Positions 1 to 7,521 of a stretch of DNA of 14,666 nt are shown piece by piece. The stretch is from Candidatus Njordarchaeota archaeon. GTDB taxonomy: Archaea > Asgardarchaeota > Njordarchaeia > Njordarchaeales > Njordarchaeaceae. The notes under the pieces are model-generated. The model searched no databases. It was not told where the DNA came from and worked only from the letters and a program-made list of their open reading frames with translations. Numbering within the stretch: the stretch's first letter is position 1; each line of letters starts with the position of its first letter. The stretch is from positions 1-14,666 of the forward strand of contig JAHQWF010000059.1 of assembly GCA_029856055.1 (NCBI GenBank). The letters are read 5' to 3'. Both the position numbers and the translations under genes were made by a program.

Positions 1-585
1 ATTTAACTCTATAATCAAATCTTCTAATATCCTGGTATTCTCTGGATCTAGATGTGAGGTAGGTTCATCTAGTAAGAGTATTAATGGGTCTAGAAGCAGT
101 GCTCTAGCCAAAGCTACTCTCTGTTTCTCACCCACAGATAAATTGTCAGCAACCATATCTAAATAACTTGGATTCAAACCGACTTCACTAATTATTTGCT
201 TTAGATCATCCTCACTTATTCTCATCCCCAAGTATCTAGGAGCTAGCAACAGATTATCTCTTACAGTACCCTCAAACATAACAGGGATCTGGGAGACATA
301 TATTATTAGTTTTCTAACAATTAATACATCTTCTTTAAGAAGATTTACTTCCCCAAGAAAAATCTCCCCGTTATCCGGTTCAAGCAATCTACATAGTAAT
401 TTTAGTAAAGTTGACTTACCGCTTCCTGATGGACCAACTATTATGAGTCTTTCACCAGGATCTACGGAGAAAGACACTTTGTTTATTATTATTTTCTCAC
501 CAAATCTCTTTACTAGATCACTCACTATAAGTTTTTTATCTTGTAACTCCTCATAATTTTTCTGGATAACCCTATATTGCTTCAT
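1..585 (-). CDS. ABC transporter ATP-binding protein, FetA-like (3' part outside window)
   Basis: This gene encodes the nucleotide-binding subunit of an ABC transporter. It would hydrolyse ATP on the cytoplasmic face of the membrane and drive a permease not seen here. 195 codons are visible, open to the left edge. In order: Walker A GPSGSGKST (residues 51-59), a Q-loop glutamine at 99 in YVSQIPVMFEGTV, the signature LSVGEKQR (149-156, with Val in place of the usual second Gly), Walker B ILLLDE (169-174) and a D-loop SHLD. The H-loop lies beyond the edge. The Q-loop region and the short spacing to the signature recall the FetA/YbbL group (metal homeostasis), in which a FetB-type permease usually follows; that gene would lie off the window. 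The ATG at 585 is the only start, since a stop lies five codons upstream at 598-600. The ATPase call is firm; the subfamily is a guess from remembered sequences. Confidence 0.93.
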   Translation of the reverse strand, partial: MKQYRVIQKNYEELQDKKLIVSDLVKRFGEKIIINKVSFSVDPGERLIIVGPSGSGKSTLLKLLCRLLEPDNGEIFLGEVNLLKEDVLIVRKLIIYVSQIPVMFEGTVRDNLLLAPRYLGMRISEDDLKQIISEVGLNPSYLDMVADNLSVGEKQRVALARALLLDPLILLLDEPTSHLDPENTRILEDLIIELN

Positions 586-788
586 TTTAAGTCCACATCA
601 ATAATTATTCCGTCAATAACACTAATTTTTTGAGAATTTTAATTGATTATTAAAAGGTTAAGAATCATGTTAAAAAACGCGTGATGTAATGGAGAATCAA
701 TGCTATATTCGAGGTTATCTAAGCTTTAAATTAGCATCTATAGACTTAAAAAATATAATGTAATTTTTGATTGATTCACTAGTTCTCC

Positions 789-798
789 AAAATATATT
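789..798 (+). promoter_or_regulatory. Likely TATA box for the symporter gene
   Basis: The AT-only stretch AAAATATATT is centred about 30 bases upstream of the ATG at 823. At the usual archaeal TATA-to-start distance of about 25 bases, transcription would begin at or just before the ATG. This fits a leaderless mRNA and the lack of any Shine-Dalgarno sequence before 823. It was found by eye only; the surrounding DNA is AT-rich, so chance matches are easy. Confidence 0.4.
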
Positions 799-822
799 AA
801 GAATTAATAATAGGTTCTTATC

Positions 823-2127
823 ATGAGCGAGAGAACTACATGGAAATCTAAACTGGGTGCTGTATTCGCTTTTATGGCAGCCACAATTGGATTAGGAAGC
901 TTATGGCGCTTTCCATATAAGGTAGGTGTTTATGGCGGAGCAGCATTCCTCCTTATATATTTCTTGGCTTACGTTCTAATCGGTATTCCCGCATATATGG
1001 GTGAAACGGCTCTAGGTAAATACACAAGGAGAGGACCCGCTGGCGCGTTTGCTTTGGCGGCCAATGAGGTAAAAGCAAATAAAAATTGGAGGTATCTCGG
1101 TGATTTAACAGTGATTTTTGGGACAATTCTTAATACTCAGTACCTGGTTGTCGTTGGTTGGACTGTTATATATTTTTTCCTGGCTTTAACAGGCTCTATC
1201 TTCACAACTGATACAGCAATTCTAGAGAGTATTTGGCATGACGTATTTCCTGGACCAATCTCAGCTGTGGGTTTGGGAATAGCTACATTTTATTGCACTT
1301 ATTTCATAGCTAAAGGTGTCTCTAAGGGCATAGAGAAAGTAAATAGTATATTAATGCCATTACTCTTCATTATATTAGTTGTAGGGATCATACGTGCTTT
1401 GACATTACCTAATGCGTTTCTTGGGATTAAGTTCTTCTTTTACCCAAAACTTGAGATGCTGAACGATCCCTTGATTTGGTTGCAGGCTCTGGGCCAAGTG
1501 TATTTCACTACTGCACTAGGAATAGGTTTCATAATCACTTATGGATCCTACATGAACAGAGATCAGAGAATCGATCAAAACACGTATATGGTTTCATTTG
1601 GTGATAATTTAGCATCTATATTAGCTGGTCTAGCTATATTCCCAGCTGTCTTTTCTTTCGGATTAAAACCGGATGCTGGGGAAAGATTAGCTTTCATAAT
1701 TTTGCCTCAAGTATTCGCTAAAATGCCTTTCGGATATATATTTGGAGTATTATTTTTCCTAAGCTTCGCAATAGCTGCTCTTGAATGCACTAAGGCGGCC
1801 TTTGAAGTGGCGACAGCTTATTTAGTTGATGAGTACGGATTCAACAGGGTTAAAGCTGCTATTTTTGTTGGGTTATTTCAGTTCATTATTGGATTAGCTT
1901 CAGCAGTATTCTATTATGTTTGGTATTTGTTTGATTGGTTTTGGACAATAATACCTCCATTCATAGGATTGGTCACATCAGTATTTATTGGCTGGGTTTG
2001 GAGAATAGAGCGTATTGAAGAAGACATAGGCAAAATTTGGATAATCTTACTGAAATATATAGTACCCATAGGTATTGCTACCGTTTTCTTTGGATACTTA
2101 ATTCAATTTATTATGTTCCTAGAGTGA
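823..2127 (+). CDS. Neurotransmitter:sodium symporter (SLC6/LeuT-fold) family transporter
   Basis: This is a secondary transporter of the NSS family, whose prokaryotic members take up amino acids or related compounds with Na+. The 434 residues hold about 11 hydrophobic helices, as in the short prokaryotic NSS proteins such as Tyt1. Helix 1 has the family signature IGLGSLWRFPY (residues 22-32), followed by GGAAF and GIPAYMGETALGKY. Helix 6 has the unwound substrate and ion motif GQVYFTTALG (224-233) and then TYGSYM. By alignment with remembered LeuT, several sodium-site residues differ: Asn27 is Ser26, Asn286 is Asp261, and Thr354/Ser355 are Glu321/Cys322. Glu290 is Ser265, leaving the nearby Asp261 as a possible acidic group. 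The substrate is not predictable. The gene stands alone behind its own promoter; the ATG at 823 is the first start and fits leaderless translation. The family is secure; coupling to Na+ is not. Confidence 0.93.
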   Translation: MSERTTWKSKLGAVFAFMAATIGLGSLWRFPYKVGVYGGAAFLLIYFLAYVLIGIPAYMGETALGKYTRRGPAGAFALAANEVKANKNWRYLGDLTVIFGTILNTQYLVVVGWTVIYFFLALTGSIFTTDTAILESIWHDVFPGPISAVGLGIATFYCTYFIAKGVSKGIEKVNSILMPLLFIILVVGIIRALTLPNAFLGIKFFFYPKLEMLNDPLIWLQALGQVYFTTALGIGFIITYGSYMNRDQRIDQNTYMVSFGDNLASILAGLAIFPAVFSFGLKPDAGERLAFIILPQVFAKMPFGYIFGVLFFLSFAIAALECTKAAFEVATAYLVDEYGFNRVKAAIFVGLFQFIIGLASAVFYYVWYLFDWFWTIIPPFIGLVTSVFIGWVWRIERIEEDIGKIWIILLKYIVPIGIATVFFGYLIQFIMFLE

Positions 2128-2151
2128 ATCAATCATCAATGACTTTTCAAT

Positions 2152-2162
2152 TAAATTTATTA
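2152..2162 (+). promoter_or_regulatory. Likely TATA box for phosphoglucose isomerase gene
   Basis: TAAATTTATTA in the 61-base gap after the symporter gene lies where a TATA box would place transcription start near 2182-2185. That gives either a leader of about five bases to the ATG at 2189, or a leader of about 27 bases carrying GGTGA (2200-2204) ahead of the TTG at 2210. Found by eye in AT-rich DNA. Confidence 0.35.
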
Positions 2163-2188
2163 ATCAAGGTTTATCTTGAATAAATAAA

Positions 2189-2785
2189 ATGCCTATAGCG
2201 GTGATTTCTTTGAAAAATATAATGAATGCTATTAAAATAGACACGAAGACTGGGAAACTAGAGAATTACACTAAAAGGATTGTTAGAAAATTAAGTGATA
2301 TGAAAGAATTTTACTTCAATAAATCCGTGGTTGATGAGATACTATCTAAAAATGATCCAGTAATTTACGAGGTTTATGCATTTGAGACGGGAGACAGTGT
2401 GGGGAATTTATCTTTTGCTACAACGATTCTTTATCCAGGTAAAATAGGCAATGAATTTTTCATGACGAAGGGTCATTTTCATGAAAAAAGAGATAGGGCT
2501 GAGATTTACTTAGGTTTATCTGGATCTGGTTTAATGCTTATAATGGATGATAGAGGGAATGCATACCACGTGAAAATCAAACCCCACTCTGTTATTTATG
2601 TTCCGCCAAACCATGCTCATAGAGCAGTGAATACGGGTAAAGAAAAGTTAATTTTCTTAGCTATTTATCCATCCGATGCAGGACATGATTATGGTACAAT
2701 ATTAGAAAAGGGTTTCAGTAAGCTGGTTATAGAGGAAAATAATTCTGTAAGAATTATTGATAACCCAAAATTCAAAAATCAATGA
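2189..2785 (+). CDS. pgiA: Cupin-type glucose-6-phosphate isomerase (archaeal cPGI)
   Basis: This enzyme interconverts glucose 6-phosphate and fructose 6-phosphate in the cytoplasm, for glycolysis or gluconeogenesis. It is the metal-dependent cupin enzyme of archaea, unrelated to the usual PGI fold. 198 residues match the Pyrococcus furiosus enzyme along the length, including FATT.LYPGK, GHFH (residues 95-98), DRAE.Y, YVPP..AHR and LAIYP.DAGHDYGTI.EKGFSK. The expected metal ligands are His96, His98, Glu105 and His144. The start is uncertain: the ATG at 2189 could be leaderless, but TTG at 2210 has GGTGA five bases upstream and gives an N-terminus the length of the Pyrococcus protein; ATG at 2222 is also in frame. 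The gene converges on the HD-domain gene with 16 bases between their ends. Confidence 0.95.
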   Translation: MPIAVISLKNIMNAIKIDTKTGKLENYTKRIVRKLSDMKEFYFNKSVVDEILSKNDPVIYEVYAFETGDSVGNLSFATTILYPGKIGNEFFMTKGHFHEKRDRAEIYLGLSGSGLMLIMDDRGNAYHVKIKPHSVIYVPPNHAHRAVNTGKEKLIFLAIYPSDAGHDYGTILEKGFSKLVIEENNSVRIIDNPKFKNQ

Positions 2786-2801
2786 TCTATTCTATACATA
2801 A

Positions 2802-3662
2802 TTATTTTGTTTCTGGTAAACAGAACCCAAACTCCTGTATTTCATTGTCAATATATTTAATTCTCATGCTATACCACATGCATTTTAATTTCTTTTCTAT
2901 ATTCTTATCGCTACTAATTATTTCTTTATTTTTGATGACACAAACTATCTTCATATTCTTGTATTCCTCTATTTTCAAGGCATAGTTAAATCCCAATTGG
3001 TTTAGCTCTCTTAGTAATCCTTCATAGAACTTTATAGCTTTCTCTTTGAATAATCTCGCTAACTTTTTACCTGTTTTCGTCACCATTACTTTCTCTATAT
3101 TTTGTATATAGGTTAATTCGCCTGGCAATCTCTTTAAGATAATTGTTTCTAAATCTTCTCCCCTAATAGTCCATTTGGATAAGAATGTATAAACGCCGTG
3201 GTAACCTACTCTGTCTAGAGCATCCGCATCATGCAGTATAGCTACTCTCTTATCGCTTAACTCTTTTTCTCCATATAGTTTCTGAATGATCTCTTTAATA
3301 TTTTTCACAATTTCATTATCTAACAGATTGAGACCAACCAATATATTCTCTGCGTATCTAGCACTTATCTCCTCTTCCCTAGCTCCTTCATATTCCCGAT
3401 TTTTCTTCCAAACAAATTTTCCTAGGTCATGTAATAGAGCTGCTATATATACTAAAGTAGGATCTAGATCCTCTCTTTCAGCAATGTATTTAGCTATATT
3501 AGCTACCCTTAGACTATGTGATACAAGAAATCTCGTTCTTTTATCTAAGCCTTGAGCTAGATTGTATTTGTATTCTAAGTCCTCTAGAATCCCTATAACG
3601 TGATGTTCAATCTTATTTAATAATGCCTCATCAATATTCTTAGACATATCCAATTTAAGCAC
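2802..3662 (-). CDS. HD-domain metal-dependent phosphohydrolase
   Basis: An HD-superfamily protein of 286 residues, probably a cytoplasmic metal-dependent phosphohydrolase acting on a nucleotide or other phosphoester; the substrate is unknown. The metal-binding residues are in place: His49 in VSHSLRVANIAKYIAE, His78-Asp79 in ALLHDLGK, and the distal Asp in DADALDRVG (145-153). The wording of that last motif recalls the YedJ/COG1418 group. Residues 160-286 have no motif I recognise. The gene begins at the base right after the TAG of the upstream small gene, so the two are probably one transcript and translationally coupled. The GTG at 3662 gives the longest form; TTG at 3653 has GGTG six bases upstream, and ATG at 3647 is a third option. 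All keep the whole HD core. Confidence 0.88.
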   Translation of the reverse strand: MLKLDMSKNIDEALLNKIEHHVIGILEDLEYKYNLAQGLDKRTRFLVSHSLRVANIAKYIAEREDLDPTLVYIAALLHDLGKFVWKKNREYEGAREEEISARYAENILVGLNLLDNEIVKNIKEIIQKLYGEKELSDKRVAILHDADALDRVGYHGVYTFLSKWTIRGEDLETIILKRLPGELTYIQNIEKVMVTKTGKKLARLFKEKAIKFYEGLLRELNQLGFNYALKIEEYKNMKIVCVIKNKEIISSDKNIEKKLKCMWYSMRIKYIDNEIQEFGFCLPETK

Positions 3663-4028
3663 CTATATGAAGCGTCTTTTTAGCTCTGTGTTAAGAGATT
3701 TCAAGATTTCATCCGATTTATCTAAATACTCTTCAGCTATTAACCAGTGACCTGCTTGTTTAAGCACTTTACCAGCATCTCTATAAGCAAGGGCAGCAAG
3801 TCCATATATCTCCATATTAAAGAACGTTCTTCCCTCCATCTCGAATGCTTTCACGCTTTTCAATAATGCCTCGTTATCATTGTTACGTATTGCCAATGAG
3901 TAGTAAATTACTGCTAAGAGGAAAACGTTATCCCTATTTATGAGCGATCTAACCAATTCTTCTTCTGAAACATCTCCATTAAGATGTGGTAAATACTTCT
4001 TTAACTCTATGTTTTTACCTTTAACCAT
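3663..4028 (-). CDS. Small all-helical protein of unknown function
   Basis: I do not recognise this 121-residue protein. It looks soluble and almost entirely helical, with Ala- and Leu-rich stretches such as LLAVIYYSLAIRNNDNEALL (residues 37-56) and GLAALAYRDAGKVLKQAGHW (76-95). Their spacing resembles two or three degenerate TPR-like helical hairpins, which would suggest a binding role; that is inference. The coding call is strong: the ATG at 4028 has GGAG four bases upstream (4036-4033) and a TATA-like stretch lies above it. It ends directly at the start of the HD-domain gene, so it is most likely the first gene of a two-gene operon and may partner that hydrolase. Confidence 0.82.
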   Translation of the reverse strand: MVKGKNIELKKYLPHLNGDVSEEELVRSLINRDNVFLLAVIYYSLAIRNNDNEALLKSVKAFEMEGRTFFNMEIYGLAALAYRDAGKVLKQAGHWLIAEEYLDKSDEILKSLNTELKRRFI

Positions 4029-4060
4029 TTTTCTCCTAGGCTTTACTTCCTCTAAGTCAA

Positions 4061-4070
4061 TATAATAATT
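4061..4070 (-). promoter_or_regulatory. Likely TATA box for the small helical protein / HD hydrolase pair
   Basis: On the minus strand AATTATTATA reads 4070 to 4061, inside the 79-base gap below the kinase gene. Start of transcription would fall near 4040, giving a short leader that carries the GGAG ribosome binding site at 4036-4033. This argues that the pair is transcribed separately from the kinase gene. Confidence 0.35.
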
Positions 4071-4107
4071 AATATTAATACTTTAAAATTGGCTTCAAAG
4101 TGAGAGA

Positions 4108-4980
4108 TTACCTCTTGACTCTTTCTCTCAAGAAAGATTCCATTAGATTTGTTATCCTGTTCTTTGTCTCAATTCTCTTATCATAACGAAGAATAACTAG
4201 GAATCTTCTTATTAAATAAAATAAGTACCTAATGGAGTTTATGTCATATCCAAATTTACTCATAAGGTCTTCTATATCATTATAACCTATTCTAAGAGAT
4301 TCAGCAGAAAACGTCCCAGCGTCCTTATACTTATCAGCACCATCAGAAACTCCCTCTAGATCTATCATACATATTTTTGAGCCAGTTAAAAGCAGATTTT
4401 GGGGCCTATAATCACCGTGTATCAATGTATAATCTATCTTTTCATCTAAATATCTTTTAGCTAATTCCTCTAAAAGCCTTTTTATCTCACCATTAATTCC
4501 TAAGCGCTTAATATAATATTTTAGCCTATTTACTTCCGCTTCCTTGTAACCAGGTATGAAAGGTTTCTTTCTTACATGTCTAGGATCCTCATGCATTCTT
4601 TTCATTAATTCTAGAGCCAGAGTAATATTCTTTTCATTCATATCTTCACAAAGACATTTTCCTTCAACATATCTATAAACTAGTATTCCTCTATAACGAC
4701 TAATGTTACCGTATGCCCAGTCCTCGTCAGTCACTAACTCAATCGGGTAAAAATCAATTGGTTCTGGAACGGGATAACCTTCCAATCTAAGCAGTTTCAT
4801 ATACATTAACTCATATAAACCATATCCCCTAAGCGAATCTTTGAGAATGTACTTCTCTCCATCAAATTCTACCAAAATAACTAAGTTTGTCTTTTTCCAT
4901 ATCCTTAGTATTCTTGGTGGCTCATATTTACCTTTGAAAAACTCTACCATATCTATTAAGTATTGGACTCTATCTAGCAT
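4108..4980 (-). CDS. APH-fold (aminoglycoside/choline kinase-like) phosphotransferase
   Basis: A 290-residue protein of the APH/choline kinase fold, expected to transfer phosphate from ATP to a small molecule in the cytoplasm. The catalytic loop is clear: HGDYRPQNLL (residues 188-197) with the catalytic Asp190 and the metal-binding Asn195. It is followed by MIDLEG (205-210), with the second metal ligand Asp207. YILKD (44-48) supplies the likely ATP-binding lysine. The N-terminal lobe is compact and the protein is near usual length. In archaea this fold more often serves metabolism, such as sugar, homoserine or alcohol kinases, than drug resistance; no substrate can be assigned. The ATG at 4980 has GAGGT six bases upstream (4991-4987), which supports this start. 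Confidence 0.85.
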   Translation of the reverse strand: MLDRVQYLIDMVEFFKGKYEPPRILRIWKKTNLVILVEFDGEKYILKDSLRGYGLYELMYMKLLRLEGYPVPEPIDFYPIELVTDEDWAYGNISRYRGILVYRYVEGKCLCEDMNEKNITLALELMKRMHEDPRHVRKKPFIPGYKEAEVNRLKYYIKRLGINGEIKRLLEELAKRYLDEKIDYTLIHGDYRPQNLLLTGSKICMIDLEGVSDGADKYKDAGTFSAESLRIGYNDIEDLMSKFGYDINSIRYLFYLIRRFLVILRYDKRIETKNRITNLMESFLRERVKR

Positions 4981-5019
4981 TAGAGAACCTCTGGAATCAT
5001 CATCTCATTTTATTCATCA

Positions 5020-5030
5020 TACTTTATTAG
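5020..5030 (-). promoter_or_regulatory. Possible TATA box for APH-fold kinase gene
   Basis: The minus-strand sequence CTAATAAAGTA lies about 45 bases before the ATG at 4980. A start 25 bases downstream would give a leader of about 20 bases containing the GAGGT at 4991-4987. A second AT-rich stretch near 5009 is an alternative, but would leave no room for that site. Confidence 0.25.
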
Positions 5031-5161
5031 GGTGTTATCAAATAATGTGAAATAATAGTTATAAAAATTATTTTTTACTTAATATCTCTAAGCGTTAAAG
5101 AGCTTGTTTTCAGATTCTCGTTTGCTCCTAACTTTATATTATTTTGTTTTTAATATATGTT

Positions 5162-5171
5162 GTATATAAAA
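5162..5171 (+). promoter_or_regulatory. Possible TATA box upstream of the broken pyrophosphatase gene
   Basis: GTATATAAAA is the best TATA-like match in the 288 bases between the kinase gene and the pyrophosphatase. Transcription would begin near 5192, leaving about 75 bases before the ATG at 5269, longer than the leaders inferred for other genes here. Nothing else was recognised in 4981-5268 apart from a 10-base palindrome. Confidence 0.3.
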
Positions 5172-5249
5172 AAGATAGGGCAGTTAATTTGAATACAAGA
5201 TATATCTCTCCAAAAGAGTGAATTGGTTCAATTGGCAACCTAAAACGCC

Positions 5250-5259
5250 AGGTCGACCT
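5250..5259. promoter_or_regulatory. Perfect 10-base palindrome just before the pyrophosphatase start
   Basis: AGGTCGACCT is its own reverse complement and sits ten bases before the ATG at 5269. It stands out because it is GC-rich in an AT-rich gap. It could be half of a regulator site or mean nothing; the symmetry does not extend further. Confidence 0.15.
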
Positions 5260-5268
5260 TTATGTTGC

Positions 5269-7494
5269 ATGTCTAATGTAACGATATTTATTGGATTAAT
5301 AGGGTTAATAATCGTATTCTGGCTTAGGAAATGGGTGCTTGATCAACCTACGGGATCAGGCAAAATGATTGACGCTTATTCTTGGAGCTAGAGCATTCCT
5401 GAAGAGGGAGTTCACGACAATTACTTATTTCATAATAGCTATAGTGATAGTTCTATCGTTTCTGGCCTATAACCAAATAATTGCATGGCAGATACCATTA
5501 GGGTTCATTGTAGGAGCTTTATCATCATTATTCATGGCTTGGTTAGGTATGGAGACCGCTACAGACGCTAGTGTGAGAACAACGGAAGCAGCTAGATCTC
5601 ATCCTCAAAAAGCATTACTAATAGCTATTAGAGGTGGGGCTGTAACTGGGTTGTCATTGATGTCGATAGCTTTAGTGGGTATTGGGATATTATATGTGAT
5701 GTTTGGTGATCCAGCGTTAATAGTTGGTTATGGCTTCGGCGCTTCTCTGTCTGCGCTTTTTGCTCAGCTTGGTGGAGGAATCTACACAAAATCTGCAGAT
5801 ATTGGTGCTGATCTGGTGGGAAAGGTAGAGGCGGAATTAGAGGAGGATGATCCGAGAAATGCAGCTGTGATCGCTGATTTAGTAGGCGATAATGTTGGTG
5901 ATTGCGCTGGTAGGGCTAGTGATTTATCCGAAAGTTTCTCTGATAACATTATCACAATGATGATCGTTGGTGCTTTTCTAGCCTCTATAATCGTTCCTCC
6001 TAGTGAAGTAATTTATCTAGTTGAATTAGCTCCAGTTCTACAGGCTATGGGTTTAATTGCTAGTATAGTAGGAATATTATTCATAAAGGGATTAGATCTG
6101 GTTAAAGCATATACAAGGGATTTTTCTTAACGGGAATAATTCTCGTTATAGGTTTCTATTTTATAATCGAACTCATGATTCCACGAGATATAATGATAAA
6201 TCTATCAGATCCTACATTTGGACTGAGACTATGGTTCACAACTATGCTTGGGATGGCTGGTAGCTTACTTATTGCGATTATAGTTTGGTACTATACTGGT
6301 CCAAAAAATAAACCAGTCAAGGAGATAGCAAGTATGGCTAAGGGAAGTCCAGCAATAGATATCTTAGCAGGGGTATACTGGGGTATGGAAAGCATATTTC
6401 CTGAAGCACTAGTTGTAGCGGTAATTACAATCCTTTCTTTCTATATCGCGGCTGGCGAATTCAATATTCTTGGTCTATCCGGAATTAAAGGATTATTCGG
6501 TATAGCTACAGCTGCACTAGGTTTGCAGACAATGGCCGGAATTATTCAGACTTCCGATACGTTTGGTCCAATTGTTGATAATGCGGTTGGAATAGCTACT
6601 TTAAGCGGAATCACGGATGAAGTCGGTACATCGCTTGAGAAATTGGATTCTGTCGGAAATATCACTAAAGTTCTAACAAAGGCATACGGAATGGCATCAG
6701 CTCTATTAACATCTCTATCGATACTATTTGCTCTAATAGCTGATTACATCGATACTGCGTTAGAGAGAGATCATACCCGCACCAACTGGTAAAATAACCT
6801 TCGATTACATATTAAGCATAGCGAATATTAATCTACTAATTCCAGAATTACTTGTAGGGATTATCTTAGGTATAGCCATACCATACTTATTCACTTTATG
6901 GGTGATAAGCGGAGCTTTTAGAGGAGCTTTTGAGATGGTGAAAGAGGTGAGAAGCCAGTTTAAGGAGAATCCAGCGATTCTTAGGGGAGAGGCTTTACCT
7001 GATTACGTAGAGCTGTTGACAAATCTACCAAATATGCATTAACAGAAATGATTTCACCAACAACACTCGGATTATTCATGCCTATCTTGATTGGAACAAT
7101 ATTTGATATATGGGTTCTAGTCGCTTATTTGATTGGTCTAAAGATATCTTCAGCTCTTCTAGCTGTATTCCAATTTAACGCTGGCGGTCAACTAGATAAC
7201 GCTAAGAAATTAATTGAAATAGCTGGACTAAAAGGCACGGATGCCCATAAAGCGGCTGTGGTAGGAGATATATTTGGGGACCCACTTAAAGATACATCGG
7301 GCCCATCCCTACACATACTACTAATTAAATTATCTAATATCTTCAGCATAACTATGATACCTTACTTCATCTGGCTAACAATGAAGAACTAGCTAATTCT
7401 GAGATTAGAAGCAGCTATATTAATAGTTATATGGATTATAGTCGGATTACTTGCGAAGAAACTCAGACCTAAGATGGTCTTAGAGATTCAGTAA
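5269..7494 (+). pseudogene. hppA: Membrane-bound proton-pumping pyrophosphatase, broken by frameshifts and a stop
   Basis: The intact enzyme splits pyrophosphate at the cytoplasmic face and pumps H+ out of the cell. Family similarity runs from a first membrane helix at 5269 to the TAA at 7492-7494, about 740 codons, in alternating frames. Five lesions are seen: near 5380, after GSGKMIDAYS, a frame change with about ten bases missing against family spacing before GARAFLKREF; near 6115, one base lost (...VKAYT then KGFFLTG); near 6769 in a GA repeat (ALER then EIIPAPTGK); near 7030 one A lost (TNLP then KYALTEM); and TAG at 7390 with an open frame behind it. The active-site motifs survive: DIGADLVGKVE, EDDPRN, GDNVGD (5786-5925), GPIVDNA, LDSVGNITK (Lys at 6667-6669, as in K+-independent H+ pumps), DNAKK and GDPLKDTSGPS. 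Neighbouring genes are intact. The pieces might instead reflect errors in the sequence, which would restore one normal gene. Confidence 0.88.
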
Positions 7495-7521
7495 ACAGCT
7501 TAAATTCCTTAAAATTATTAA

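Noticed and set aside
700..737. Inverted repeat ATGCTA...TAGCAT in the gap before the symporter
   Set aside because: Six-base arms with a 26-base loop are expected by chance in AT-rich DNA.
2782..2985. Plus-strand open frame overlapping the end of phosphoglucose isomerase
   Set aside because: It lies antisense to the HD-domain gene, has no domain, and is hydrophobic only because it mirrors that gene.
3286..3555. Plus-strand open frame of 89 codons
   Set aside because: Antisense to the HD core motifs of the 2802-3662 gene; no ribosome site or family signal.
4841..5050. Plus-strand open frame of 69 codons
   Set aside because: Mostly antisense to the start of the kinase gene, whose own start and ribosome site are well supported.
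5224..5258. tRNA-like look of GGTTCAATTGGCAACC and nearby bases
   Set aside because: No acceptor stem, anticodon arm or full cloverleaf can be drawn.
5377..7044. Programmed ribosomal frameshifting in the pyrophosphatase
   Set aside because: Four separate shifts would be needed, no slippery heptamer was seen at the sites checked, and the first site also lacks about ten bases against family spacing.
7390..7392. TAG read as pyrrolysine in the pyrophosphatase
   Set aside because: The gene is already frameshifted upstream, this family has no pyrrolysine role, and no Pyl genes are in the window.
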